This document shows positions 1-5,992 of a stretch of 7,281 nt of DNA, one piece after another. Source of the stretch: Rhodospirillales bacterium. GTDB lineage: Bacteria > Pseudomonadota > Alphaproteobacteria > Acetobacterales > Acetobacteraceae. Location of the stretch: NCBI GenBank assembly GCA_025352915.1, contig JANXSA010000088.1, positions 1 to 7,281 of the forward strand. Direction: 5' to 3'. Position numbers and translations under genes: made by a program. The notes below the pieces were generated by a model. It was given only the letters and a program-made list of their open reading frames with translations. It ran no database searches and was not told where the DNA came from. Position 1 is the first letter of the stretch; every line of letters begins with the position of its first letter.

Positions 1-1188
1 CAGGCGATGCAGGGCGGGCTGGCGGAGGTGTTGCCGGAGGGGGTGTTGCCGGGGATGCACCGCTCCGGGCGGGCGGGGGGGCCGCGGCTGACCAAGGATG
101 TCTGGGTGTTGCGCGAGGATAACCTGGATATTGTCGGGCCGCCGGTGCGGCTGGCGCCGCGGCTGATGCTGCGGCGGGATAGCGGGGATTTGCCGAGCCG
201 GGTGGCGGATAACCTGTTCTGGCTGGGGCGGTATGTCGAGCGGCTGGACCGGGCGGCGCGGCTGGTGCGGGCGGCGGTGGTGCGGCTGGGGCGCGGGACG
301 GCGATGTTGCCGCGCGAGGGGCTGGAGCTGGCGGTGCTGGCGCGCAGCCTGGAGGCAGCGGGGGTGATTGAGGCCGAGGTGGTGGTGGGGGCGGCGTTGC
401 CGATGATTTTGGGGCCGGCGCTGCGGGCGGCGCTGCGCGAGGATGGGGCGGTGGGGGTGTTGTTCGCCAGCGTGGCGGGGTTGGTGGGCAGTGTGCGCGA
501 CCGGTTGACGGGGGATATATACGCGACGTTCACCCAGGCGCTGCGGGCGGCGCGGGATGAGGCGGCACTTGCGGCACATGAGGGCGAGTTGGACCGATTG
601 GCGCATGCGATGGTGGGGATTTCGCGGTTTTCGACGGCGGTGGCGGGGGTGGCGGAGAATATGGTGCGTGGCGGCGGGTGGTTGTTTTTGGATTTGGGGC
701 GGCGGTTGGAGCGGGCGCAGGCGGTGACCACCGAGGTTGGGTTTGCGATCGACCAGCCGGCGGCGCGGATCGAGGCGGGGCTCAGGCTGGCGCTGGAATT
801 ATGCGATTCGACGATTACGTACCGGAGCCGGTATTTCAACGTGTTGCAGGCGGCACCGGTGTTGGACCTGGTGCTGGCGGACCAGGGCAATCCGCGCGGG
901 TTGGCGTTTCAGCTGGTGGCCTTGCATGCGGGGCTGGACGAGTTGGGCGGGGAGGCCGGCGAGGAGCGATTGGCCGGGGCGGCGGCGGGGTTGCTGGCGG
1001 AGGTCGAGGCGCTGGTGGGCGAGGTGTTGATGGGGGCAGACCAGGCGGGGGCGGCGAGCTTGGTGGCGCCGCGTTTGGCGGCGATTGGGGATGCGATGGC
1101 GGCGTTGTCGGACCGGATCACGCGGCGGTATTTTGCCTTGCTGCCGGAGGTGCAGACGCTTGGGGTGTCGGCGGAGGCGGCGGCGTGA
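1..1188 (+). CDS. Circularly permuted ATP-grasp / alpha-E domain fusion protein (3' part only)
   Basis: The frame is open to the left edge, so the visible 395 residues are the C-terminal part of a longer protein; the ATG at 7 is unlikely to be the start. The first ~45 residues (AMQGGLAEVL, then TKDVWVL) look like the end of a circularly permuted type 2 ATP-grasp domain (COG2308). From about residue 63 the sequence LPSRVADNLFWLGRYVERLD is the typical opening of an alpha-E domain (COG2307), an all-helical domain that fills the remainder. In this family ATP-grasp and alpha-E are often adjacent or fused and sit beside transglutaminase genes, in a predicted system for making or modifying peptides; the substrate is unknown. 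The ATP-binding residues lie upstream of the window. The stop overlaps the next gene's GTG start (GTGA), so the two are probably translationally coupled. The family call is confident; the cellular role is inferred from context. Confidence 0.88.
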   Translation, partial: QAMQGGLAEVLPEGVLPGMHRSGRAGGPRLTKDVWVLREDNLDIVGPPVRLAPRLMLRRDSGDLPSRVADNLFWLGRYVERLDRAARLVRAAVVRLGRGTAMLPREGLELAVLARSLEAAGVIEAEVVVGAALPMILGPALRAALREDGAVGVLFASVAGLVGSVRDRLTGDIYATFTQALRAARDEAALAAHEGELDRLAHAMVGISRFSTAVAGVAENMVRGGGWLFLDLGRRLERAQAVTTEVGFAIDQPAARIEAGLRLALELCDSTITYRSRYFNVLQAAPVLDLVLADQGNPRGLAFQLVALHAGLDELGGEAGEERLAGAAAGLLAEVEALVGEVLMGADQAGAASLVAPRLAAIGDAMAALSDRITRRYFALLPEVQTLGVSAEAAA

Positions 1189-2060
1189 CGCGGTACCGGG
1201 TTCGGCATGTCACGACGTATAAATATGACCAGGCGGTCGATCTGGGGCGGCATATGCTGCATCTGACGCCGCGGGCTTTGGGGTGGCAGGTGGTGGTGGC
1301 GGCGTCGCTGGTGGCTGATCCCGTGCCGACGCGGCGGGATGACGGGGTGGATCATTTCGGCAATCCGGTGACCTGGATGGCGCTGGATCAGCCGCATGCG
1401 CGGTTTCGGCTCAGCCTGGAGGCGGTGGTGGAGGTGGGGCATCCCGCGCCGCCGGTGGCCGAGGGGACCTGGGCTTGGGAGCAGGTGGCGGCGGCGGGGC
1501 TGGTGGATTGGCAGGCGGCGGAGTTTGCCTTTGGCAGTCCGCTGGCGCCGGCGGATGCGGGGGCGGGGGCGTATGCGGGGTTGAGTTTTCCGGCGGGGCG
1601 GCCGGTTTTGGCGGGGCTGCTGGAGCTGATGGGGCGGATCCGGCGGGAGTTTGCGTTCAAGCCGGGGGTGACGACGATCAGCACGCCGGTGGGGCGGGTT
1701 TTGGCGCAGCGGGCGGGGGTTTGCCAGGATTTTACCCATTTGATGATTGCCGGGCTTAGGGCGTTGGGGCTGCCGGCGCGGTATGTTTCGGGGTATCTGC
1801 GGACAAGGCCGCCGCCTGGGCAACGGGGGGGGCAAGCGGCGCGGCAGGGGGCGGATCAGTCGCATGCCTGGGTGGGGGCTTGGCTGGGGCCGGAGCATGG
1901 CTGGGTTGACCTCGACCCGACGAATGATCTGGTGGTGTGTGATGAGCATGTGGTGCTGGCGTGGGGGCGGGATTACGGCGATATCTCGCCGGTGCGCGGG
2001 ATTATTCTCGGCGGCGGGAGCCATGCGTTGACGGTGGCGGTGGATTTGGCGCCGGTTTAG
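1185..2060 (+). CDS. Transglutaminase-like (papain-fold) family protein
   Basis: A 291-aa protein starting at GTG 1185, inside the GTGA overlap with the upstream gene. The same frame is open further upstream (an ATG at 678), but that stretch is Gly-rich out-of-frame sequence over the alpha-E gene, so it was discarded. The N-terminal ~80 residues (start MTRYRVRHVTTYKYDQAVDL, then HFGNPV) match the beta-rich N-terminal region found in bacterial transglutaminase-like proteins. The core carries the Cys-His-Asp triad: Cys180 in AGVCQDFTHLM, His227 in SHAWVGAW, and Asp244 in DLDPTND. The fold is shared by transglutaminases, peptidases and amidases, so the chemistry is likely amide cleavage or transfer, on an unknown peptide. 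Length and order (ATP-grasp/alpha-E, then transglutaminase) fit the conserved module. No signal peptide is visible, which suggests a cytoplasmic protein. A stretch at residues 209-221 is rich in Gly, Gln and Arg, between the Cys and His motifs. Confidence 0.9.
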   Translation: MTRYRVRHVTTYKYDQAVDLGRHMLHLTPRALGWQVVVAASLVADPVPTRRDDGVDHFGNPVTWMALDQPHARFRLSLEAVVEVGHPAPPVAEGTWAWEQVAAAGLVDWQAAEFAFGSPLAPADAGAGAYAGLSFPAGRPVLAGLLELMGRIRREFAFKPGVTTISTPVGRVLAQRAGVCQDFTHLMIAGLRALGLPARYVSGYLRTRPPPGQRGGQAARQGADQSHAWVGAWLGPEHGWVDLDPTNDLVVCDEHVVLAWGRDYGDISPVRGIILGGGSHALTVAVDLAPV

Positions 2061-2063
2061 GAG
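2059..2063 (+). promoter_or_regulatory. Ribosome binding site overlapping the upstream stop codon
   Basis: AGGAG at 2059-2063 shares two bases with the TAG stop of the transglutaminase gene. It abuts the ATG at 2064 directly (no spacing) but lies 9 nt before the ATG at 2073, so 2073 is the better start for the BVMO. The overlap suggests ribosomes finishing the transglutaminase reinitiate on the BVMO. Confidence 0.6.
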
Positions 2064-2072
2064 ATGGACGGG

Positions 2073-3677
2073 ATGACGAGAGATATGGACGCGCTGATTA
2101 TCGGCGCGGGTTTTTCCGGGATGTACCAGCTGATCTGCTTGCGCGACCGGCTGGGGCTGGATGTGCGGGTTTTGGAGATGGGCGAGGGGGTTGGGGGGAC
2201 TTGGTACTGGAACCGGTATCCCGGCGCGCGGTGTGATTCGGAGAGCCATTCCTATTGCTATGGGTTCAGCCGGGAGTTGTTGGAGGCGTGGGAGTGGTCG
2301 GAGCGGTATCCCGGGCAGGCGGAGATTCTGCGGTATCTGGATCATGTGGCGGACCGGTTTGATCTCCGGCGGAGTATTTCGTTTGGGACCCGGGTGGTGG
2401 GGGCGGATTTTGACGCTGCGGCGAATAAGTGGGTGGTGCGGACAGAGGGGGGTGATGTCTATCGGGTGAATTTTTTGATTACTGCGGTGGGGTGTTTGTC
2501 TTCGGCCAATGTGCCTGATTTGAAGGGGTTGGAGGGGTTCGCGGGGGATTGGTACCATACCGGGTTGTGGCCGCATGAGGGGGTGGATTTTTCCGGCAAG
2601 CTTGTGGGGCAGATTGGAACGGGGTCGACGGGGATTCAGTCGGTGCCGGTGATTGCCGGGGAGGCGGGGCACCTGACGGTGTTTCAGCGGACGGCGAATT
2701 ATTCGATCCCGGCCCGCAATGCGAAGCTGACCGATGCGTTCAAGGCGTATGTGAAGGCGAATCATCCGGATATTCGGGCGCTGATGCATTCGACGCCGAA
2801 TGGGCATCCGTTTGCGATCAATCCGCGCCGGGTTTTTGACGTGGATGATGCCGAGCGGGAGCGGTTGTTCGAGGAGGGCTGGGCGGCCGGCGGGTTGCAG
2901 TTCCGGGCGGCGTTTGGCGATGTGCTGGTGGACCAGGCGGCGAATGACGAGGCGGCGGGGTTTATCAAGCGGAAGATCCGGGAGGTGGTGACGGACCCTG
3001 GTACGGCGGAGTTGCTGGCGGATATTGACCATCCGTTTGCGGCCAAGCGGCCGCCGATCGACAGCGAATATTTCGAGGCGTTCAACCGGGATAATGTTTC
3101 GCTGGTGGATGTGCGCAGCGATCCGATTGCCGAGGTGACGGCGACGGGGGTGCGGCTGGCGAGCGGGCGCGAGTTTGCGTTGGATATCATTGTGTTCGCG
3201 ACCGGGTTTGATGCGATGACCGGGCCGTTGCTGCGGATGGATATTCGTGGGCGGGACGGGGTTCGGCTGGCGGATGTGTGGGCGGCGGGGCCGCAGACGT
3301 ATCTTGGGTTGCAGGTGGCGGGGTTTCCGAACCTGTTCACCATGACCGGGCCGGGGAGCCCCTCCGTGTTGTGCAATATGCCGGTGGCGATTGAGCAGCA
3401 TGCCGAGTGGATTGCCGATTGCATCGGGCATATGCGGGCGAACGGGATCAGGACGGTGGAGACGACGGCGGCGGCGGCGGAGGCTTGGGGGCGGGAGGTT
3501 GCGGATGCGGCGAATGCGACGCTGCTGCCGAAGGCTACGCATTCCTGGTATCTCGGGGCGAATGTGCCGGGGAAGCCGCGGGTTTTCATGCCGTATGCCG
3601 GGGGGATGGCGCGGTATCGGGCGCATTGTGCGGAAGTGGCGGCGGGGGGGTATCCGGGGTTTGTGATGGGTGGTTGA
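2073..3677 (+). CDS. Type I Baeyer-Villiger monooxygenase (flavin-dependent)
   Basis: A 534-aa protein, the usual size of cyclohexanone-monooxygenase-like enzymes (about 540). These FAD enzymes use NADPH and O2 to insert oxygen next to a ketone, giving an ester or lactone. Residues are numbered from ATG 2064, an in-frame ATG three codons upstream: FAD Rossmann motif GAGFSG at 14-19; a GGTWYWNRYPGARCDSES block; the diagnostic BVMO fingerprint FAGDWYHTGLWP at 159-170 (FxGxxxHxxxWP); NADPH Rossmann motif GTGSTG at 185-190; an Arg in KRPP at 329, matching the catalytic arginine; and ATGFD at 379-383. The start at 2073 is chosen for its 9-nt spacing from AGGAG. The gene follows the transglutaminase with almost no gap and probably shares its transcript, an odd association for a BVMO. 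Substrate cannot be read from sequence; cyclic, aliphatic or aryl ketones are all possible. No signal peptide is seen, so the enzyme is likely cytoplasmic. Confidence 0.93.
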   Translation: MTRDMDALIIGAGFSGMYQLICLRDRLGLDVRVLEMGEGVGGTWYWNRYPGARCDSESHSYCYGFSRELLEAWEWSERYPGQAEILRYLDHVADRFDLRRSISFGTRVVGADFDAAANKWVVRTEGGDVYRVNFLITAVGCLSSANVPDLKGLEGFAGDWYHTGLWPHEGVDFSGKLVGQIGTGSTGIQSVPVIAGEAGHLTVFQRTANYSIPARNAKLTDAFKAYVKANHPDIRALMHSTPNGHPFAINPRRVFDVDDAERERLFEEGWAAGGLQFRAAFGDVLVDQAANDEAAGFIKRKIREVVTDPGTAELLADIDHPFAAKRPPIDSEYFEAFNRDNVSLVDVRSDPIAEVTATGVRLASGREFALDIIVFATGFDAMTGPLLRMDIRGRDGVRLADVWAAGPQTYLGLQVAGFPNLFTMTGPGSPSVLCNMPVAIEQHAEWIADCIGHMRANGIRTVETTAAAAEAWGREVADAANATLLPKATHSWYLGANVPGKPRVFMPYAGGMARYRAHCAEVAAGGYPGFVMGG

Positions 3678-4167
3678 TTTGATAGTGGAATGAAAACGGG
3701 CGCGGATCGGCGATCCGCGCAAGGCGGTTGTTGCGACGGATGGGGGCGCGGGGTGGCGGCGGGGCGCGGGCGTTTGATGGCGGTGGGACGGCGGGGATGC
3801 CGCGCTTGGGTGTGGGCGCGGGGCTTGGCGCCGGGGTGGTGACGGTGGTTTGGCGGGGGGTGGCGCGCTTGGTGGTGCGGGCGCTTGGGTGCGTACGGGG
3901 TTGCCGGGACGCGCGGTGGGTTCTGAGGCGGCTGGGTGCGCGCGTGGTGGGCGGTGTGATGGGGCGCGGCGTGGTGGGGTGCTGTGGCGGGAGATCGCCG
4001 GCGGTCCAGAGCAGGAAGACCTGTTCGAGCCGGCCGAAGATTCGGGCGAGGTAGGCCATGATGAGGGCGTGCAGGGCGGCCGGCAGCCAGCCGTGGGCGT
4101 CGTCCGCCTCGGCGGACTGCCGTAGTCTGGCTAGCTCCTGGGTCAGGGTGGGCGGCGTCGATGTCAT
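3586..4167 (-). CDS. Hypothetical Pro/Arg/Thr-rich protein with helical N-terminus
   Basis: The frame gives 193 aa. Residues 1-60 look genuine: MTSTPPTLTQELARLRQSAE, then a helix containing LHALIMAYLARIFGRLEQVF and a short LLWTAGDLPP. From about residue 60 it becomes a low-complexity Pro/Arg/Thr/Ala-rich tail. I recall similar short N-termini with variable Pro/Arg-rich tails in Acetobacteraceae hypothetical proteins, but cannot verify this and assign no function. The start is supported by a good promoter exactly upstream (leaderless arrangement). The C-terminus is doubtful: the frame runs through the hairpin at 3700-3720 and overlaps the last 92 bp of the convergent BVMO gene. The real protein may end earlier, or a frameshift may have altered the tail; another - strand frame also stays open here because of base skew. 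It is divergent from the P450 gene. Confidence 0.5.
   Translation of the reverse strand: MTSTPPTLTQELARLRQSAEADDAHGWLPAALHALIMAYLARIFGRLEQVFLLWTAGDLPPQHPTTPRPITPPTTRAPSRLRTHRASRQPRTHPSARTTKRATPRQTTVTTPAPSPAPTPKRGIPAVPPPSNARAPPPPRAPIRRNNRLARIADPRPFSFHYQINHPSQTPDTPPPPLPHNAPDTAPSPRHTA
3700..3720. terminator. 9-bp hairpin between the BVMO and the opposing gene, possible terminator
   Basis: A perfect inverted repeat: GCGCGGATC (3700-3708), loop GGC, GATCCGCGC (3712-3720), 22 nt after the BVMO stop. On the + strand no T-run follows, so Rho-independent termination of the BVMO is uncertain. On the - strand the hairpin is followed by CCCGTTTTCATT, a better intrinsic terminator for the opposing gene. 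It may act in both directions. Confidence 0.5.
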
Positions 4168-4173
4168 GAGGGA

Positions 4174-4202
4174 AGTATACCCAATGCGGCGAATGGGTGC
4201 AA
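4174..4202 (-). promoter_or_regulatory. Sigma-70-type promoter for the - strand hypothetical gene, leaderless
   Basis: On the - strand: TTGCAC (-35, 4202-4197), a 17-nt spacer, then TATACT (-10, 4179-4174). Only six nt (4173-4168) separate the -10 box from the ATG at 4167-4165, so transcription would begin at or next to the A of the start codon. An AT-rich stretch at about 4207-4237 lies just upstream of the -35 and could act as an UP element. No Shine-Dalgarno sequence could exist on such a transcript. Confidence 0.6.
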
Positions 4203-4266
4203 CGGATTTTGTCGTAGTTAGTTATTTTTATTTTCGATGGACGGAGGCGGCGCGGGACGGCTAGGC

Positions 4267-4299
4267 TCGGGGCGGGGGCCGCAGAACCCCGACAGGAGG
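4267..4299 (+). promoter_or_regulatory. 5' leader hairpin and strong RBS of the P450 gene
   Basis: AGGAGG at 4294-4299 sits 5 nt before the ATG at 4305 and fixes that start. Just upstream, TCGGGG (4267-4272) pairs with CCCCGA (4287-4292), leaving the RBS unpaired one nt downstream. The RBS is convincing; a regulatory role for the hairpin is speculative. I found no clear + strand promoter in 4200-4260, though the AT-rich stretch at about 4207-4237 is a possible site. Confidence 0.65.
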
Positions 4300-4304
4300 C
4301 CGCC

Positions 4305-5558
4305 ATGAATGCGATTGCCGATCCGCGCCGCGAGGCGTTGCTGGCCGCCGCCGCCGGGCCGATTGAGGGGTTCGATGTCTCCAATCCGGCGCTGTACGAG
4401 CATGCGGCCTGGGGGCCGTATTTTGCCCGGATGCGGGCGGAGGCGCCGCTGCATTGGTGCGCCGATAGCCGGTTTGGGCCGTACTGGTCGCTGAGCCGCT
4501 ACAAGGACATTCTGGCGACGGATTCCAATCATGGGCTGTTCAGCTCGGAGATCGGCGGCATCCAGGTGGTGGATCAGCCGAAGGAATTGGCACGGCCGAG
4601 TTTTATTCGCATGGACCCGCCGAAGCATGATGAGCAGCGCCGGGTGGTGCAGCCGATCGTGGCGCCGCAGAATTTGGCGAATATGGAGAAGCTGATCCGG
4701 GAGCGGACCTGCGCGGTGCTGGACTCGTTGCCGCGCGGGGAGGCGTTTGATTGGGTGCAGCTTGTGTCGGTCGAGTTGACGACGTTGATGCTGGCGACGT
4801 TGTTTGATTTTCCGTACGCGGATCGGGGCAAGCTGACGTACTGGTCGGATGTGGCGATCTGCGATGTGGCCGATCCCGAGGCGCCGGTGGCGAGCGAGGA
4901 GGCGCGGTTCGAGGTGTTGCGCGGGATGGCGGCGCATATGAGCGCGCTGTTCGACGAGCGGCGGAAGGCTCCGCCGCGGTTTGATTTGTTGTCGATGCTG
5001 GCGCATGGGGCGGCGACGCGGGACATGCCGCTGCGGGAATTCATGGGGAATTTGGCGCTGTTGATCGTGGGGGGGAACGATACCACGCGCAACTCGATGT
5101 CGGCCGGGTTGCTGGCGATGGTGGAGAACCCTGGCGAGTTGGCGAAGGTTCGGGGGGATGCCTCGCTGATCCCTGGGGCGGTGTCCGAAATTGTGCGCTG
5201 GGCGACGCCGGTGCTGCATATGCGGCGGACGGCGGTGCGGGATGTGGAGATGCACGGGCAGTCGATCCGGGCGGGGGACAAGGTGGTGATGTGGTACGTC
5301 TCGGGCAACCGGGATGATGGGGTGATCGAGGCGCCGGAGCGGTTCTGGATTGATCGGCCTCGGGTGCGGCAGCATTTGGCGTTTGGGTTTGGGGTGCATC
5401 GGTGTGTCGGTAATCGGCTGGCGGAGTTGCAGTTGCAGATTTTGTGGGAGGAGTTGTTGGTGCGGTTTTCGTCGATTGAGGTGCTGGGGGCGCCGAAGCG
5501 GCTGCACTCGAATTTTATCAATGGGATACGGTCGATGATGGTGCGGCTGTCGGGGTAG
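4305..5558 (+). CDS. Cytochrome P450, CYP153-like alkane/fatty-acid hydroxylase
   Basis: A 417-aa soluble bacterial P450, a normal length for CYP153A (about 420). Order: N-terminal FDVSNPALYEHAAWGPYF and FGPYWSLSRYKDI; FIRMDPPKHDEQRRVV (C-helix region); LATLFDFPYADRGKLTYWSD; I-helix oxygen-binding LIVGGNDTTRNS (Gly256-Thr261); ExxR in SEIVRW (Glu295, Arg298); MRRTAVRD; VVMWYVSGNRDD; heme loop FGFGVHRCVGNRLAE with ligand Cys367. These blocks closely match CYP153A members known to hydroxylate n-alkanes, cycloalkanes and fatty acids at the terminal carbon, using electrons from a ferredoxin and ferredoxin reductase. Neither partner gene is within the window on either side, although CYP153 genes are often clustered with them. 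The C-terminus (HSNFINGIRSMMVRLSG) departs from the usual SPFVKGYESLPV-like ending I remember, so the substrate may differ. Own RBS and downstream terminator suggest a single-gene transcript. Confidence 0.92.
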   Translation: MNAIADPRREALLAAAAGPIEGFDVSNPALYEHAAWGPYFARMRAEAPLHWCADSRFGPYWSLSRYKDILATDSNHGLFSSEIGGIQVVDQPKELARPSFIRMDPPKHDEQRRVVQPIVAPQNLANMEKLIRERTCAVLDSLPRGEAFDWVQLVSVELTTLMLATLFDFPYADRGKLTYWSDVAICDVADPEAPVASEEARFEVLRGMAAHMSALFDERRKAPPRFDLLSMLAHGAATRDMPLREFMGNLALLIVGGNDTTRNSMSAGLLAMVENPGELAKVRGDASLIPGAVSEIVRWATPVLHMRRTAVRDVEMHGQSIRAGDKVVMWYVSGNRDDGVIEAPERFWIDRPRVRQHLAFGFGVHRCVGNRLAELQLQILWEELLVRFSSIEVLGAPKRLHSNFINGIRSMMVRLSG

Positions 5559-5601
5559 GCCGCCTCGATTCACCGCAAGAGCCCGATTCGGGGGTCTGAT
5601 C

Positions 5602-5645
5602 GCTGCGACAGCTCTGTCGCAGCTTGCAATTTATTATTAATTTTT
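5602..5645 (+). terminator. Intrinsic terminator downstream of the P450 gene
   Basis: GCTGCGACAG (5602-5611) and CTGTCGCAGC (5614-5623) form a perfect inverted repeat (9 bp with a GCTC loop), starting 43 nt after the P450 stop. A T-rich run follows (5624-5645, ending ATTTTT). This is the classic layout of a Rho-independent terminator on the + strand. Confidence 0.75.
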
Positions 5646-5678
5646 GGTTATGAATCCTTGAATCAGGGCTTCGGGTCA

Positions 5679-5738
5679 CCTTCTAACTTCTAACCAAGCG
5701 GGAGCCAGATGGCTCCCGCTTGGTTAGAAGTTAGAAGG
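5679..5738. repeat. Perfect 28-bp-arm palindrome built on tandem heptamers
   Basis: The left arm 5679-5706 and right arm 5711-5738 are exact reverse complements over 28 bases around a 4-nt centre (AGAT). The outer part of each arm is a tandem heptamer: CTTCTAA twice (5680-5686, 5687-5693) and its complement TTAGAAG twice (5724-5730, 5731-5737). The inner part is AACCAAGCGGGAGCC-like and GC-richer. No T-run follows on either strand close enough to suggest a simple terminator, and one already exists at 5602. It could be a very stable RNA stem, a multi-site operator, or a mobile palindromic element. Confidence 0.85.
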
Positions 5739-5778
5739 CCAAAAATAACGACTTAGCGTTAAGCGTTATCATTTGGCC
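5737..5778. repeat. Second, imperfect palindrome overlapping the first
   Basis: GGCCAAA (5737-5743) pairs with TTTGGCC (5772-5778); TAACG (5746-5750) pairs with CGTTA (5764-5768); CTTA (5752-5755) pairs with TAAG (5760-5763). Together they form one long stem broken by small internal loops. It shares GG (5737-5738) with the 28-bp palindrome, so the two would compete for those bases. The sequence also contains a direct repeat, AGCGTTA twice (5755-5761 and 5762-5768). Confidence 0.6.
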
Positions 5779-5786
5779 GGGGCAAT

Positions 5787-5818
5787 GCGTGGCGGACGCC
5801 GACGCAAATCCATATAAT
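5787..5818 (+). promoter_or_regulatory. Candidate promoter with operator-like inverted repeat
   Basis: A perfect TATAAT lies at 5813-5818. The -35 region at 17-nt spacing (5790-5795, TGGCGG) is a poor match to consensus. It lies within an inverted repeat: GCGT/ACGC (5787-5790, 5802-5805) with GGC/GCC inside (5791-5793, 5798-5800) and one bulged G. A weak -35 under an inverted repeat fits a regulated promoter, but the -10 box alone is modest evidence. Confidence 0.4.
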
Positions 5819-5824
5819 CGCGGT

Positions 5825-5980
5825 GACGGCGCTACTAGTGCGAACGGCCCGAAGTGGCGCTTCGGGCCGCCAGCAAGCGACAATGCGGGGTTCCCTAGAC
5901 CTTCCCGCGTTGTGGGGGAACTGTTGCCTGTCCCAAGTGGGAAAGGCAACAGCCTTCCGTCACAGCGGTCTCGCGTGCAA
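5825..5980 (+). ncRNA. Candidate structured RNA or mRNA leader with three stem-loops
   Basis: Downstream of TATAAT three stem-loops follow closely. SL1: CGGCCCGAAG (5845-5854) with CTTCGGGCCG (5860-5869), 10 bp and a 5-nt loop. SL2: ACAATGCGGG (5880-5889) with CCCGCGTTGT (5904-5913), 10 pairs including one G-U. SL3: CTGTTGCCT (5921-5929) with AGGCAACAG (5944-5952), then one G.A mismatch, TCCC/GGGA and an AAGT loop. An alternative helix, GTTCCC (5890-5895) with GGGAAC (5916-5921), uses the SL2 loop and the flank before SL3 and would exclude the lower part of SL2, so a switch is conceivable. I recognise no known RNA family. No terminator lies before the small gene at 5993, so this could be its leader. 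The outer boundaries are estimates. Confidence 0.45.
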
Positions 5981-5992
5981 ATGGATAAAATC

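Noticed and set aside
678..1184. N-terminal extension of the transglutaminase frame back to an ATG at 678
   Set aside because: It reads as Gly-rich nonsense over the alpha-E gene; the GTG at 1185 gives a normal family N-terminus and a coupled overlap.
909..3722. Very long - strand open frame (937 codons) antisense to the transglutaminase and BVMO genes
   Set aside because: The product is a run of Arg, Pro, His and Gln with no domain. It follows from the strong base skew of the + strand genes, which makes stops rare on the opposite strand.
4209..4234. Possible + strand promoter for the P450 (TTGTCG then TATTTT)
   Set aside because: The spacing is only 14 nt and the -10 match is weak; the AT-rich tract is better explained as upstream sequence of the - strand promoter.
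2762..4384. - strand open frame of 540 codons across the BVMO 3' half and the intergenic region
   Set aside because: Low-complexity composition, antisense to a clear BVMO, and overlapping the better-supported gene with a promoter at 4167.
4218..5573. - strand open frames opposite the P450 (4218-5573 and 4574-5521)
   Set aside because: The + strand encodes an unmistakable P450 with all motifs; the antisense products are Arg/His/Pro- or Ser-rich and domain-free.
5679..5778. CRISPR array or tRNA gene in the repeat-rich region
   Set aside because: Repeats are inverted rather than regularly spaced direct repeats, and no cloverleaf with anticodon and T-arm could be traced.
5789..5980. N-terminal extension of the HTH protein to GTG 5789
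   Set aside because: The added residues coincide with the three stem-loops and the TATAAT, and show no domain character.
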